From Apodemus sylvaticus (lineage: Eukaryota > Chordata > Mammalia > Rodentia > Muridae), in NCBI RefSeq assembly GCF_947179515.1, contig NC_067473.1:129849435-129913434 (forward strand): a DNA stretch of 64,000 bases, in the 5' to 3' direction. The notes under the pieces were generated by a model, which was given only the letters and a program-made list of their open reading frames with translations, had not been told where the DNA came from and did not search any database. The position numbers and the translations under genes were made by a program. The stretch's first letter is position 1. The number at the start of each line of letters is the position of its first letter. Positions 11,865 to 23,008 of this stretch are shown here, in pieces.

Positions 11865-12584
11865 GTGGTACCCATTGTTTCAAAGTATACTAGAAAAGTT
11901 CAGTGCACTGAAATGAAATGTTTTTATGATGCCACTAATGTCAATATAATCTGCTGATATGGAGACCTCTTCCATGGCAACAGCATCCAAAGAAAATATT
12001 CCTGTGAACAAATATACCATCGATATTTCTCATTGTAAATATGACTAAGTTGTGAAGGTATCCCTTCCCCACAAGGCTTGGGGATTATTGTGGAAGTGGG
12101 CAGAAATATTGTAAAGGCTTGAGGAAGTGGATGTCTGGAGACTATTGACATGACAGAGCTGTTGCACACATGAGCGCACAGTGACTATATTCAAGACATA
12201 ACCAACTTAGGCCAGCCAAAATTCCAGAGTACATGGGGGAGGGGTTCATGGAGTCCTTGCCTTAAGTAAGGAGCTATTGACAATTGATAGCTGCTAGGGA
12301 AGGGAATCTGTTTTCTTATAGGCTCTGGAAAGGCTACCCAAGCTCTGGTAGGTACTCCCACATCCATATACATATAGGCAGCATTGAGTGTATTCAGTGG
12401 ATTTTAAAAGAGAGAACATAGATTGGAAGGAGACAGTCACAGAAAGGAGAATCAAGGCGGGCCTGGAGGAGAAGGGATGGGGGAAGTTTGATCCAAGCAC
12501 ATTATACACACACATAGAAGTCTCAAACAATAAAACAATTCCTTTAAAAAAAAAGTTGTGAAGGGAGAAAAGAATATGGAAAAA
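11859..12584. other. Unique non-coding sequence
   Basis: I recognise no gene. Minus-strand ORFs of 60 to 81 codons have no family signature. Confidence 0.4.
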
Positions 12585-12830
12585 TGAGGCTGGAAAAATG
12601 GCTCAATTGGGAGAATGCTTGTTTACCATGCTGAAGCCCTGGGTCTAAGTCCTAGCAGCACATAAAACCTGGGTGATGACACCAAGTGATTCTAGAATCC
12701 TAGCTAGCCCTTGGAAGGATGGGGCAGAAGGGATTCAAGCTCATCCTTGGCTGCATGACTAGTTAGAAGCAAGCAAGCTTAGACTACAAGAGGTCTTGTC
12801 AAAGCAACAAACAAACAAAACACCTAAAGT
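12585..12830 (+). repeat. B4-type SINE
   Basis: An ID-like head 'gaggctggaaaaatggctcaattgggagaatgcttg' is joined to a B1-like right half containing 'ttcaagctcatccttggctgcatgact' and an A-rich (AAAC)n tail. This is the usual B4 composite structure. Confidence 0.7.
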
Positions 12831-12948
12831 AAATACAACATTGCATTCTGCGGAAATGCTACCACACACTGAATAGAACATCCAGGGTGTGCTATCCTGT
12901 CAGGCCGGTTCGGTGTGAAAAGTGGAGGAATGAGCTCTTTCTTTAACT

Positions 12949-13565
12949 TTTTTTTTTATTATTAATCATTTTATTTGTTTACATTTCAAAATGATATCCC
13001 CCCTTCCTGGTTATCCCTCCACCAACTCCCCCATCCAATCCCCTCTCTCCCCCCTACCCTTTGCTTCTATGAGAGTACACCTCCACCCATTCACCCACTC
13101 CCCCCTTACCCCTCTAGCATCCACCTACATTGGGGCACCAAGCCTCCTTCCCTGATGTCAGATAAGGCCATTCTCTGCTACATATGTATCTAGAGTCCTG
13201 GCTCCCTCCATGTATACGCTTTGGTTGGTGGTTTAATCCCTGGGAGTTCTGGGTGGTCCAGTTGGTTGATATTGTTCTTCTTATGGAGTTGCAATCCCCT
13301 TTAGCTCCAACAGTCCTTCCCATAACTCCTCCATTGGAGTCCCTGGGCTCAGTCCGATGGTTGGCTATATGTATCTGCATCTGTATTGATCAGGTGCTAG
13401 TAGAACCTCTCAGGGAGCAGCCATATCAGGCTCCTGTCAGCAAGTGCTTCTTAGCATCAGCAATAGTGTGCAGGTTTGGTGTCTGCAGATGGATGTTTGG
13501 TGTTTGGGATGGATCTCTAGATGGGGCTGTCTCTGGATAGCCTTTCCTTCAGACTCTGTTCCAAG
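12949..13565 (-). mobile_element. LINE-1 3' UTR fragment, 5'-truncated
   Basis: A T tract at 12949-12958 leads into 'ttatttgtttacatttcaaaatgatatcccc', the reverse complement of a rodent L1 3' end. A C/T-rich 3' UTR follows, with 'ccagttggttgatattgttcttctta', 'ggctcagtccgatggttggct' and 'ctcagggagcag'. It stops near 13565 before reaching ORF2. ORFs at 13114-13640 are shadows in this UTR. Confidence 0.88.
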
Positions 13566-13708
13566 AACCTTGAACAAGTAGCAAAGCAATATGCATAATT
13601 CCAGTTTTAAAAATCCACAAATTCCTAATATCTTTGACAATTATGTACCCATCAAATTTCTATTTTGTTCTCTTATATTCATTATATTATTCATTATGTT
13701 ATTTTTTA

Positions 13709-13917
13709 ACTTTATGTGTGTGAATGTTTTTCCTATATGCATGCATGTCCATCTCACGAATTCTTGGTGCCCATGAGAGTAAATAAAGGACATTGGATTT
13801 CCTAAACTGAATTCACACACAGTTCTCAGCTACCATGTGGGTGCTGGGAACCCAACTCGGGTCCTTTGAAAGAGCATCAAGTGCTCTTAATAGTTCTAAG
13901 CCATCACTCTCTCGCCA
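13709..13917 (-). repeat. B3 SINE
   Basis: Read in reverse it has the B3 order. The tail side is 'tttatgtgtgtgaatg...tgcatgcatg', then 'ctaccatgtgggtgctgggaacccaact', then 'gagcatcaagtgctcttaatagttctaagccatc'. Confidence 0.82.
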
Positions 13918-15049
13918 CATGATTTTGGCATTTTTCTAACCTATTTTCATAGTTCTATACATTTTAAATATACTCTAGTATTTCTATCTCTTTCCACAAG
14001 CAGAAGAAAAACTGGATAGCTATAATCCCCCACATTCGCACTGGTCACAATGACTGTCTTTGTGTTCCGTTGTCACCTGGTTTTCCCTTCTGTTTGCTTT
14101 CATGCCCCATCATTCTCTCTTTGGATTTCCCGTCTAGTCCACACGATACACAGTGAACAGAGAGTTATTATCTTCTTCATAAGAAGAAACCCTTCTGCTT
14201 GGGTTGCTCCGTACCTGCTGTTCTCATTTCCGCCATTTTCCCAGATCCTTTGTGAGGACTCTGCCCCACATCTCTTTGTAGATCTGTCCTCCGTGTTTAC
14301 CTGCCAGCAGTACCCAGCCGATGTGTTTGTTTTGCTCCTGTGTGTACACAGTGGTCGCTCCACTGCTAACATCCTGAGGTGGTTCATGCTGGAGTGACTG
14401 ACAGAGAATCAAAATTAAAAACACCAGTTCACATTAAAGGTCACTGCCTTATTAGAATTGTTCATTCAAATACAATTAACTTACTCCTACTCTGGGGAGA
14501 AAGGGAGAGTTTACGCCAGGGGGCAGGGACAACAAAAGGGTTCTCCATTTATGGACTTTCTCCTATTTGAATTTTGTTCCTCCCAATGACTTCATAGATG
14601 TGACAGGCAGCTGGAAACAAAACAGCAAAGCACAGGGGTGTTTACTTTCATTGATACCAGGGAGGGATGAATGACATCCTAATGCCGAACCGGGAATAAG
14701 ATTTGGGACAAATGGCTCTCCGAGGACCTGGCTCAGCTAGAGACATGCAGAGCGGCACAGAGATTGTATGTTCCCCGCCATCCTGGAGATGGGAGGGATG
14801 TGTGCCTGGAAGGACCACCCTAGCCACTACCCTCCAAGGCAGCCAGGTCATTGCCGGGTCATGGCTACCTGGAAAAAGCTAACCACAATCTCTGTCATTA
14901 CCACAGCAATAGCAACTATTCTAGATTCAGAACTAGTTTCATTCTTTATTTCTTCCTCAATCACCTTTGGCTTCATACAACCTTGGCATAAGATCTTAAT
15001 ATGGCCCCGAGTAGGTCATACAGCTTCTCAGAGGCCATAAACTTGTCTG
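13918..15049. other. Unique non-coding sequence with overlapping ORFs
   Basis: A 115-codon plus-strand ORF (14050-14397) overlaps 95- and 66-codon ORFs on the other strand. I see no domain, no homologue I know, and no splice or promoter context. Openness on both strands suggests base composition rather than coding. Confidence 0.4.
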
Positions 15050-15060
15050 AAGAGAGAGAA

Positions 15061-15105
<45 letters not shown>

Positions 15106-15129
15106 GACAGAGAGAGACAGAGAGAGAAG
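15050..15129. repeat. (GA)n microsatellite with GACA units
   Basis: About 80 bp of GA repeats end in three interleaved GACAGA blocks. Confidence 0.96.
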
Positions 15130-16187
15130 GAAGTCAAGTGGACTTGCTTGTTTGTCTGTTTGGTTCAGGAATTAAAATTCAAGACAATTTGTAACACCCT
15201 TGATTGCAGGGCAGTCAAGTCCGTGGAAGCTTTGATAAGCAGTGACTGCTATGATTTGCTACCTTTGTGCTCACGGCCATGCTGGATTGCAAAGAAGAAA
15301 TAGCTTTACAAAGGTGCGTGCCTTCAGTGAGTTCACAGTCTCCTGGAGAGCAGCCCCACGGAAGGGAATGCAGAACGGGGTGGCATCAACAGAAACTCAA
15401 AGATCCTGCTGTAAAGTGGGCCTGGGGGTGCCGGATGGTGCGAGCAACTGCTAATGGTGTGAGTGTTCTCTGTGGAGTGATGAACTATTGGTAAACTGGG
15501 CTGTGGTCCTCATGGCCCAGTTTAGTGAATTTATTTTTAAAAATTTTATTTAAAACTATATATAATGAATTGATGGGTTTCATAATGTATTATAAGCCAT
15601 ACCTTTATAAATGTACTGAATATACAAGGCAGTGTGAGAGTTATACACAGAGATATAAACTGAGGGTGTTGGAACCACACAGAAAGACTGGCCTTGGGTA
15701 CAGGAGTCAGAGTTAAGCTGAGTTTCCAATGACAGGATGAATACCAGCACATTACCAGCAGGAAAAGCAAGAATCAAATCTATGGGGCCAGTAGGATCGA
15801 ATTAATTTCATGAGCTATGATAAATGTGAGTATAAAATGCTGTCCTCTCTTTATATAAAAGTGACTATCCTGTTCACCATTCCCAATACCATCGCAAGGT
15901 GTTCTTGACCCATGAGTAAGAAAAATAGATCCGAATGTGTAAACTGTGCTCTTCCCCTATGTCACTGCCATGCGGATTCAAACTCTGCTACTCCAGTTGT
16001 CCCAGCATGAAGATGTAGACTAGGCAGTAAGAGCTTTTACTGAAAGAATGTAAATTCTGCTTAAGGATTTTAAATGGTGCAAGCCCTAGCACCTACTTAT
16101 CAGGGACCACAGTGATGGGTGGGAACAGGAACAAACGGGTTCTGCAACCTAATTTCTCCAAACACTTAATCCTCAAACTCAAGTAAT
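15130..16187. other. Unique non-coding sequence
   Basis: No gene or clear repeat is recognised. The ORFs are 60 to 75 codons and appear in several frames. Confidence 0.4.
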
Positions 16188-16203
16188 AATTGCACAGTAA
16201 CTG
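16188..16203. repeat. Target-site duplication left of U2 fragment
   Basis: aattgcacagtaactg pairs with aattgcatagtaattg at 16244-16259. Fourteen of sixteen bases match, and both differences are C/T transitions. Confidence 0.85.
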
Positions 16204-16206
16204 CAC

Positions 16207-16242
16207 CTACACTTGATCTTAGCCAAAAGGCCGAGAAGTGAT
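16207..16242 (-). pseudogene. 3'-truncated U2 snRNA retropseudogene (U2 nt 1-36)
   Basis: The minus strand matches the 5' end of U2 snRNA from its first nucleotide for 36 bases with one mismatch (C to T at U2 position 4). It stops inside the branch-point recognition sequence. There is no poly(A). Three extra bases precede the flanking duplication. A full 5' end, 3' truncation, no A tail and target-site duplications together define the short class of snRNA retropseudogenes. It cannot make U2. Confidence 0.93.
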
Positions 16243-16243
16243 T

Positions 16244-16259
16244 AATTGCATAGTAATTG
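16244..16259. repeat. Target-site duplication right of U2 fragment
   Basis: This is the partner of 16188-16203. It begins one base beyond the U2 5' end. Confidence 0.85.
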
Positions 16260-16371
16260 TAAACTGGGTTGTATGTAGGCTCATTAACTTCTTAGGAGGT
16301 TACAAGAAAAAAAATATTGCTGAATTTCTGTGCCATTTACCCAAAAGCACCAAAGAGAATACCAACTTAAG

Positions 16372-16560
16372 GACTGGGGAGATGATTCCTTAGGGGAAAT
16401 GATGCTGTACAAACATAAGGACCTGAGTCCAGATCCCCCGTACCCATGTACCCGGGAGTGATGGTGTGTGCCTATATCTCCAGCACGGGTGGAGTAGAAA
16501 GACAGATCCTAGAGGATCACTGGCCAGCCAGTCTAGCCAAATCAGCAACCTCCAATCTCT
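16372..16560 (+). repeat. B4/RSINE1-type SINE
   Basis: 'ggactggggagatgattcctta' is followed by 'ataaggacctgagtccagatccccc', a modified 'gtgtgtgcctatatctccagcac', and 'cactggccagccagtctagcc'. Confidence 0.7.
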
Positions 16561-16572
16561 TATATTCAGAAT

Positions 16573-16715
16573 AAATTGGGGCCAGATATGGTGTCATATT
16601 CCTTCAACCCCAGCATTCAGTGGGGAAAGGCAGTCAGATTGCTCTGAATTTGGGTCGCCACGATATATACAGTGAGTACTAGGCAAGCCTGGGCTACATA
16701 GTGAGCAGGGGGAGG
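16573..16715 (+). repeat. B1 SINE, old
   Basis: The B1 landmarks 'ggccagatatggtgtcatattccttcaaccccagcattcag' and 'ggcaagcctgggctacatagtgagcaggggga' are present in order. Confidence 0.78.
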
Positions 16716-16727
16716 GGCGGTATAGAT

Positions 16728-16790
16728 GGATAATGGATGGATGGATGGATGGATGGATGGGTGGATAGATAGATAGATAGATAGAGAAAT
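16728..16790. repeat. (GGAT)n followed by (GATA)n
   Basis: Tandem GGAT units change to GATA units directly downstream of the B1, probably seeded in its tail. Confidence 0.95.
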
Positions 16791-16924
16791 AGATAAACAT
16801 ACATTAGTTAGACAGTATAACAAAATACTGCAATACACATCATATGCATATGCACATACATGTCACAGACACACACACACACACACAAGAGAAAGAGAAA
16901 GAAAATACCAAGTTAAAAGTTCTT

Positions 16925-17050
16925 AGATTTGGGCAAGAATGGCATACCTATAATTCCAGCTCTCCAGAGGGTAAGGCAGAAAGACAAGATTGAAATTAGC
17001 CTGGCCTATAGCGCGGTTAGTCCAGTTACATAGTAAGTCTCAAAATTGGA
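16925..17050 (+). repeat. B1 SINE, old
   Basis: It contains 'aatggcatacctataattccagctctccagagggtaaggcag' and 'gaaattagcctggcctatagc' in B1 order, with heavy divergence. Confidence 0.72.
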
Positions 17051-17478
17051 TTGTATTATGAAAAGTATTAGAAAACACACACAGCTAAAGAATATCTGCC
17101 CATTTATAAATAGTTGAAATAGGTTTAGGACAAAGTTTTGTTATCTCCCAAGTCTGGCTTTCTAGGATCACCCAAGAAGTAAATTAGCTAGCATCTTTGT
17201 TCTCCTTCCTTGATGGCCCAGGTTGGTAGAACACAACCCTCAAACTAACTAAAAGGGGTTGCCACAGGGCTTGTCTGGTCAAAGGCAGAAGGAAGTCTTG
17301 GAAATTAGGGGAGCTGTATCTGCACCATGTTAGTAACTTGGTTTCACAAAGCCCAGAGTCTGCTTTTAGGGCTCACAGATGTCTTTTAAATGCTATTGTC
17401 AAGTTAGAGTTGATGAAGAATAAAGTCATCCTTTGGACCAAAATATTCCAAAAATATGTAGTTTCAAGAGCTAAGTGA

Positions 17479-17490
17479 GAGCTAAGTGAG
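17479..17490. repeat. Target-site duplication left of B1
   Basis: gagctaagtgag occurs here, overlapping an identical copy at 17468-17479, and again at 17631-17642 after the B1 A tail. A degraded copy (gactaagtaag) fills 17491-17501. Confidence 0.85.
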
Positions 17491-17501
17491 GACTAAGTAA
17501 G

Positions 17502-17630
17502 TTTAGTCCCAGCACTCGAGAGGCAGAGGCAGGCAAATTTCTGAGTTCGAGGCCAGCCTGGTCTACAGAGTGAGTTCCAGGACAGCCAGGGCTACACAGA
17601 GAAACCCTGTCTCCAAAAAAGAAAAAAAAA
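17502..17630 (+). mobile_element. Young Mus-type B1 SINE, slightly 5'-truncated
   Basis: The sequence runs from 'tttagtcccagcactcgag' through 'tttctgagttcgaggccagc', 'ctggtctacagagtgagttc' and 'gggctacacagagaaaccctgtctc' to an A-rich tail. It is close to consensus. The short 'tttctgagttcg' form is the Mus variant as I recall it. The first roughly 25 bases, including most of the A box, are missing. Confidence 0.92.
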
Positions 17631-17642
17631 GAGCTAAGTGAG

Positions 17643-20044
17643 CCCCCAAGTCTACCCCAGACTGTCAAATGAGATCTTGCCATTGGTTCCACGCATGGCA
17701 GCGTGCTAATGCTCAGCCCACATTCTTTGAGACTTTTGTTCTTTCTTTAAGCTCTGGCTCACTCCTTTTGGCCCTGAGACCATACAAATGTTCATCAGAG
17801 AAATAATTATAGATATCAGAAAGCAAGGTGTCTCTGAGAATGAAATGCAAAATCAGGTCAAGAGTGGTGTCCAGTGAAACCACCTGACTGCTTAGAAATT
17901 TCTAAAGGCCATGGCTTCTGATAAAACAGCCTCCCGTATGCCGTATCCCTACATTCACATGTCAGGATTAATGATGACAAGTCAAAACATGGTGTGTTTA
18001 CTCAGCTTTTGTGTGGACACAGTGGCTGGGATTGTGGTGGCTCTGGATAAATAAGACCCACAAACATGGCAAAGGGAGAGGTCTGTTTTCCGAACAAGGT
18101 GGTTGTTTCCTGCTTATAGCATTCAGGGTCAATTTTAAGGAGGAAATACCTGACCAATTTTCCTATTGACAGGGTTCAGGTGTCTTCATAAGGTTTTTCA
18201 AAGCAGTGGTTAGTTGGTACTCACTGTTGTATGTTGCCTTGGGCAAGCACTGCTGACATGTTAGGCCAGCTATGTCTTTGTTCTAAGAGGTTGTCCCATG
18301 CAGTTTAAGATAATTTAGCAACAGCCTGAATTTCACCGACTAGATTTCAGAAGCAACCATCTGAATTGTCACAATGGAAAGCATTCTCAGACCTGGTTAA
18401 ATGTCCCACGAGAAGTGAAAAGACACCCACTTGTTAAACCTCATTTAGCCTATCATTTTGAATATGCCCACCAAAAGATAAAAGTTTTCAGAGGCCCCAG
18501 AGACAGCCACCAACAATAGGAACCTATGACACACTACAGGTTGCTAAGATGGGAACTTAGAATTGTCCACATATTGACTGTGAAATTAAACTAAGCTGTA
18601 CCCACCAAACAGAAATAACAAAAAGGGATTCTTAGGGAGTAAACATGAAGGGTTAACCTGGCATGAAGGGACTGGTGTTGTCCCAAGTTAAATCCAGCCT
18701 TTTTTTTTTTCCTCCTGTAGACCATCCTGTGCTGAACTGAAAGGAACGATTGTCTTAGATTTTTTCTTTCAGGAAATGCCATCCTAGCTCAATGGGAAAA
18801 CACAAGTGAAGTCATTTTTTCCCCTTGCGGACTAAAAACATTCTCATGAAAAATTTCAATCATTTCCTTCAACACCCCCTAATTTATCGTTGGCCTTTCT
18901 TTAAGCACATTTTAAGAAAAAATTCTTTTTTGCATGTCCCTCTTCATTGGCGCTTCTGGTGTTATAATGAGGCATTTGTTATAAACATTAGTGACTGTAA
19001 TCAGATTTTAGTATGAAACCTTATCCAGCCAAAGTTCTGTAGGAAAGAGAAGTGTAGACAATGTTACTGCAGAAACGGTTAATACAATTTGAATAAAAAG
19101 GTTTATGGATAATTTCAACTGATTTAGTGAATTGTAATTACTGATTACCTATAGATCCTCCATAGCCTGGTATTTGAAAGATCAAAGTTAGCGAAAAGGC
19201 AGTGTGTAATTAGTTTCTTGCTTTGGGGCATTAGGTAGAATTACTGAAAAGAGGCAAAACTATCATTTTATAGAGACCCTTAGGAGATTTATAATGATGG
19301 TAGATAAATATATGCATACAATATCAGTTGGTATGCTCAAATTGAATTTTCATGAGGAAACGTGGTTGGGGTTGTTCACAACATGTGGGGATATTCTTAT
19401 TTTAATATTGGTAGATGTTATTATTAGAAAATCATATCAAAAGATATGTCACCAGGGAAAAATATCATTTGTAAATCACTAATGAGTCCCAAACATTGTT
19501 TGGCTTGGAGGTCTGAGGCATCCCTTCACAGTACGCATTTATGATCAAACATAAAGGAGAGACTGCAGAAAGGAGAGCAGATCTAAATTCTGTTTTATTC
19601 TGTTCAGGAATGTTCCTCCAGGTCTGTGACTGTGTCCCATTGCTTCTTCCACATAAAAGACTCTGCAGAGAGCTAATGATTTGTATTGCTGCTCATTGGT
19701 CATTTGACTGATGTAATATATGGTGTCAGGGGTCATGGTATTTATGTCCCCTGTGCAAGGTGTAGTTGTTCAACTAGTTTGTTTAGGAGACATGCCAGAG
19801 AATCTCCTAAGTGACAGCAGGTATTGTCTGAGGACTGTGTTAGGATTCTCTGGCTCTTAATGCAAGGTGGATTTGGATGACTATCATCAGTCTGTACAAC
19901 ATAGTGCTCAGTAAGTATATTCTTATAATGCTAAAATCATGAGAAGAACTTTAGTCGTTACTGCAGGTGTATCAAGTCCTCTAGCTATAACTGACTAGAA
20001 GCTAAGTTATCTGTCTTGTGTGCCTCACTTTGGTGAAGCCCCCA
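17643..20044. other. Unique AT-rich non-coding sequence
   Basis: This is 2.4 kb without a repeat I can recognise, which is long for this window. Several parts (for example 18310-18480 and 18820-19480) are AT-rich and free of simple repeats. ORFs of about 62 codons show no coding signature. Confidence 0.45.
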
Positions 20045-20045
20045 C

Positions 20046-20048
20046 TGT

Positions 20049-20088
<40 letters not shown>

Positions 20089-20410
20089 CCCCAGCATGTA
20101 CGTACAAGGGCAGATACCAACCTTGGTCATCTGTCCTTAACCTCCATCTTATTCACCTTATTTGAGACAGGGTATCTTTTGCTATTTCCTGCCATATCCT
20201 TGGGTACCTTGCCTATGAGCTCTCAGAACTTCTCTTCCTTTAACTTTCCATGTCATTGTAAGAGCAATGGTGTTACAGGTACAGAAGATGCTCACTACCA
20301 CCCCCACAGCTTTAGCTCTGGTTAAACTCTGGTTTGTGGGACCAGAGTTAGGATCCTTATGTTTATATAATAAACATCTTACCCACTGAACAATCCACTC
20401 AGCTCCCATG
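20046..20410 (-). repeat. B4/RSINE1-type SINE with GT tail
   Basis: The tail is a (GT)n run (20049-20085). Then 'tttgagacagggtatcttttg', 'caatggtgttacaggtacagaagatgctcactaccacc' and 'cttacccactgaacaatccactcagctccc' follow in reverse SINE order. A 155-codon minus-strand ORF here is produced by the SINE. Confidence 0.72.
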
Positions 20411-22017
20411 CCCCACTCATTAATGATAAGGAATAAGTCAACCTTTCTCAATCCAATGAACAACAGCTCTCCAATCCCATGTGCTTGCTTAGATAAGCCA
20501 TTAACTATGTCAAGGATAATATGGAAAAAATCTTTCATTACCCCTGCTGTGTTAACCTGGTGCTTTCTAAAACAAGTTTCATCTTTATGGGGATATCTGG
20601 AGACTTTCATTTCTTGTCTTAATATTAGAACTAGTTCCTCTACCAACAAGCTGGTTTATTTTTAATTTTACAAAGAATTCCAGTTGTGTGATTTTTATCC
20701 CCCATCTTCCCCTACCAACATTCATTTCCAAGAACTTTAGAGTTAAATGACTCTTCCTTAATGTGCAAAGGATTTAATGACAAACAATTGTGTCTCAAAT
20801 CTTCTTCATTTCACTTAATGTTGCTACACATGATCCTTTCCATAATCTTTTTCACTTACTTATAACTTACTCCTTCTTGCTGTAAACTAGGTATTTGTAA
20901 GTCATTTTAAATATTTCCGGGAATCAAACAGATACAATACAATAAAATTACTGTTGTCTAGAGACCATACATTCTGGTTTTTTCACATTAACTAATAAGC
21001 TAGGAAGGCCTTCAGGGAAATCAGAGCAACCAGTTCTCATGTTTTCTGCAGTTTAATCATGAAATTCTTATAATTCCTTCATGAGGTATTGCAACACCAA
21101 TTCAATCAACTCTTGGCTGGGATAGACTGAGTCAAAAATGGGGAAACTAAAAATTATAAGATGGGATGGAAGGATTTAAAGAGAAGCATGAGTTGCTTCT
21201 AGGAATTTCATGGAAGCCTACAGACATGGGTCTACGGATATACAGACTCAACATAGTGAAAATTACAGAGGGGACACTGGGTAGAGCAGTGTCTTATTAC
21301 TTGCTGAGTTTGCCTGTGCTACAGTGGAGAATTACTAACCATTCCTAAATAAATTCCTATTATTTGTCACTCTGGAAGATGCTAAATAGAATAACCAGGT
21401 ATGCAGCATCTAGTGGTAACAATACCCACAATCCCATGATACACAGCATGTCTCCTATGGCTTTTGGTATGTGTTCTTACTGAGAGCTCTGTTTATTTGC
21501 ATATTACACAACACGTCTCTTCGTATTTCCCGTCTTGCTCATACAGCAGTTGCTTCCCCCCCCCCCCTTTTTGGCTTCAGTTGAAGATATGCTGGTGTTT
21601 GAGTTGTTTCTTAAGGTTTTCCCCCAGGGTCCTGCTGCTAAAGTGAAACCAATTTGTACCATCTCTCTTCTGTGTTAGCATTTCAGATACTTTGCTAGGT
21701 TCAGTGAAAATAATTTTATATAACCTAATTTTCCCAATTTGAAGAAGACAATGTTGATTAGCTGCAAAATATTGACCCAAATAGAGTGGGCAGTGGTAGG
21801 CATTGTCTTAAATGTCCTTGAAAGATAAGAAGGGCTCAATAATGAAGCTGTTTGCTAAAGAGGCAGGAGATGGGTGGGAAGGCTTTCTTCTGATTATTTG
21901 TACTCTTTGCCAATGTCTGGAGTAGATCTAACATAGTAATGAATCCTTAAGAGCAAATTACCTTGCATCAAATCATTTTAAACCTTACCACAGGTTATAA
22001 ACTTAATCTATATTGTC
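20411..22017. other. Unique non-coding sequence
   Basis: I recognise no gene. A ten-base C run lies at 21558-21567. Confidence 0.4.
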
Positions 22018-22137
22018 AGTGTACTGGCTGTTTTTGTGTGTCAGCTTGACACAGACTGGAGTTATCACAGAGAAAGGAGCTTCATTTGGGGAAGTGCCTC
22101 CAACTGTGGGGCATTTTCTTAGTTAGTGATCAAGAGC
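22018..22137 (+). repeat. Rodent interspersed repeat, family not named
   Basis: The run 'gtgtcagcttgacacagactggagttatcacagagaaaggagc...gtgatcaagagc' matches a repeat common in mouse 3' UTRs and introns. I cannot name it reliably. It is cut off by the L1 fragment that follows. Confidence 0.6.
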
Positions 22138-22141
22138 AATA

Positions 22142-23005
22142 GTGATAAAAACTGTATGGTATTGGTACAATATCAGGCAAGCGGATCAATGGAATAGGAT
22201 TGAAGACCCAGAAATGAACCAACACACCTATGGTCACTTGGTCTTCGACAAAGGGGCTGAAAGCATCCAGTGGAAAAAAGATAGTCTTTTCAACAAATGG
22301 TGCTGGTTCAATTGGAGGTCAGCATGCAGAAGAATGCAAATCGATCCATTCTTATCTCCTTGTACCAAGCTTAACTCCAAATGGATCAAGGACCTCCACA
22401 TAAAACCTGACACACTGAAACTAATTGAAAAAAAAAACTGGGGAAGACCCTGGAGGACATAGGCACAGGGGAAAAGTTCCTGAATAGAACACCAATAGCT
22501 TATGCTCTAAGATCAAGAATTGACAAATGGGACCTCATAAAACTGCAAAGTTTCTGTAAGGCAAAGGACACTGTCAAAAGGACAAAACATCAACCAACAG
22601 ACTGGGAAAGAATCTTCTCCAACCCTAAATCCGACAGAGGGCTAATATCTAATATATACAAAGAACTCAAGAAAATAGAACCCAGAGATCCAAATAACCC
22701 CATTAAAAAGTGGGGTACGGAGCTAAACAAAGAATTTTCACATGAAGAACTTCGGAGAGCTGAGAAACACCTTAAGAAATGTTCAACATCATTAATTATT
22801 AGGGAAATGCAAATCAAAACAATCCTGAGATTTCACCTCACACCAGTCAGAATGGCTAAGGTCAAAAATTCAGGAGACAGCAGGTGTTGGCGAGGATGTG
22901 GATAAAGAGGAACACTCCTCCACTGCTGGTGGGATTGCAAGATGGTGCAACCACTTTGGAAATCAGTCTGGCGGTTCCTCAGAAAACTGGGCATGTCACT
23001 TCCTG
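22142..23005 (+). mobile_element. LINE-1 ORF2 fragment (plus orientation)
   Basis: Translation shows ORF2 motifs downstream of the reverse transcriptase: WYWY, DQWNRIEDPEMN, HTYGHLVFDKGAE, NKWCWFNW, then after frameshifts LHCWWDCK-like and WKSVWRFLRKLG. The open part (22142-22462) is interrupted by an indel near the A run at 22429-22436. The fragment has neither L1 end. It joins an inverted L1 fragment at about 23006. Confidence 0.92.
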
Positions 23006-23008
23006 AGA

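Noticed and set aside
14050..14424. 115-codon plus ORF with antisense ORFs of 95 and 66 codons
   Set aside because: It is open on both strands with no domain, promoter or splice context, so composition is the likelier cause.
16207..16242. Functional U2 snRNA gene
   Set aside because: Only 36 of about 190 nt are present and there is no snRNA promoter or 3' box; the duplications show retroposition.
20182..20649. 155-codon minus-strand ORF
   Set aside because: Its C-terminal half is a B4-type SINE read in frame; the rest has no recognisable domain.
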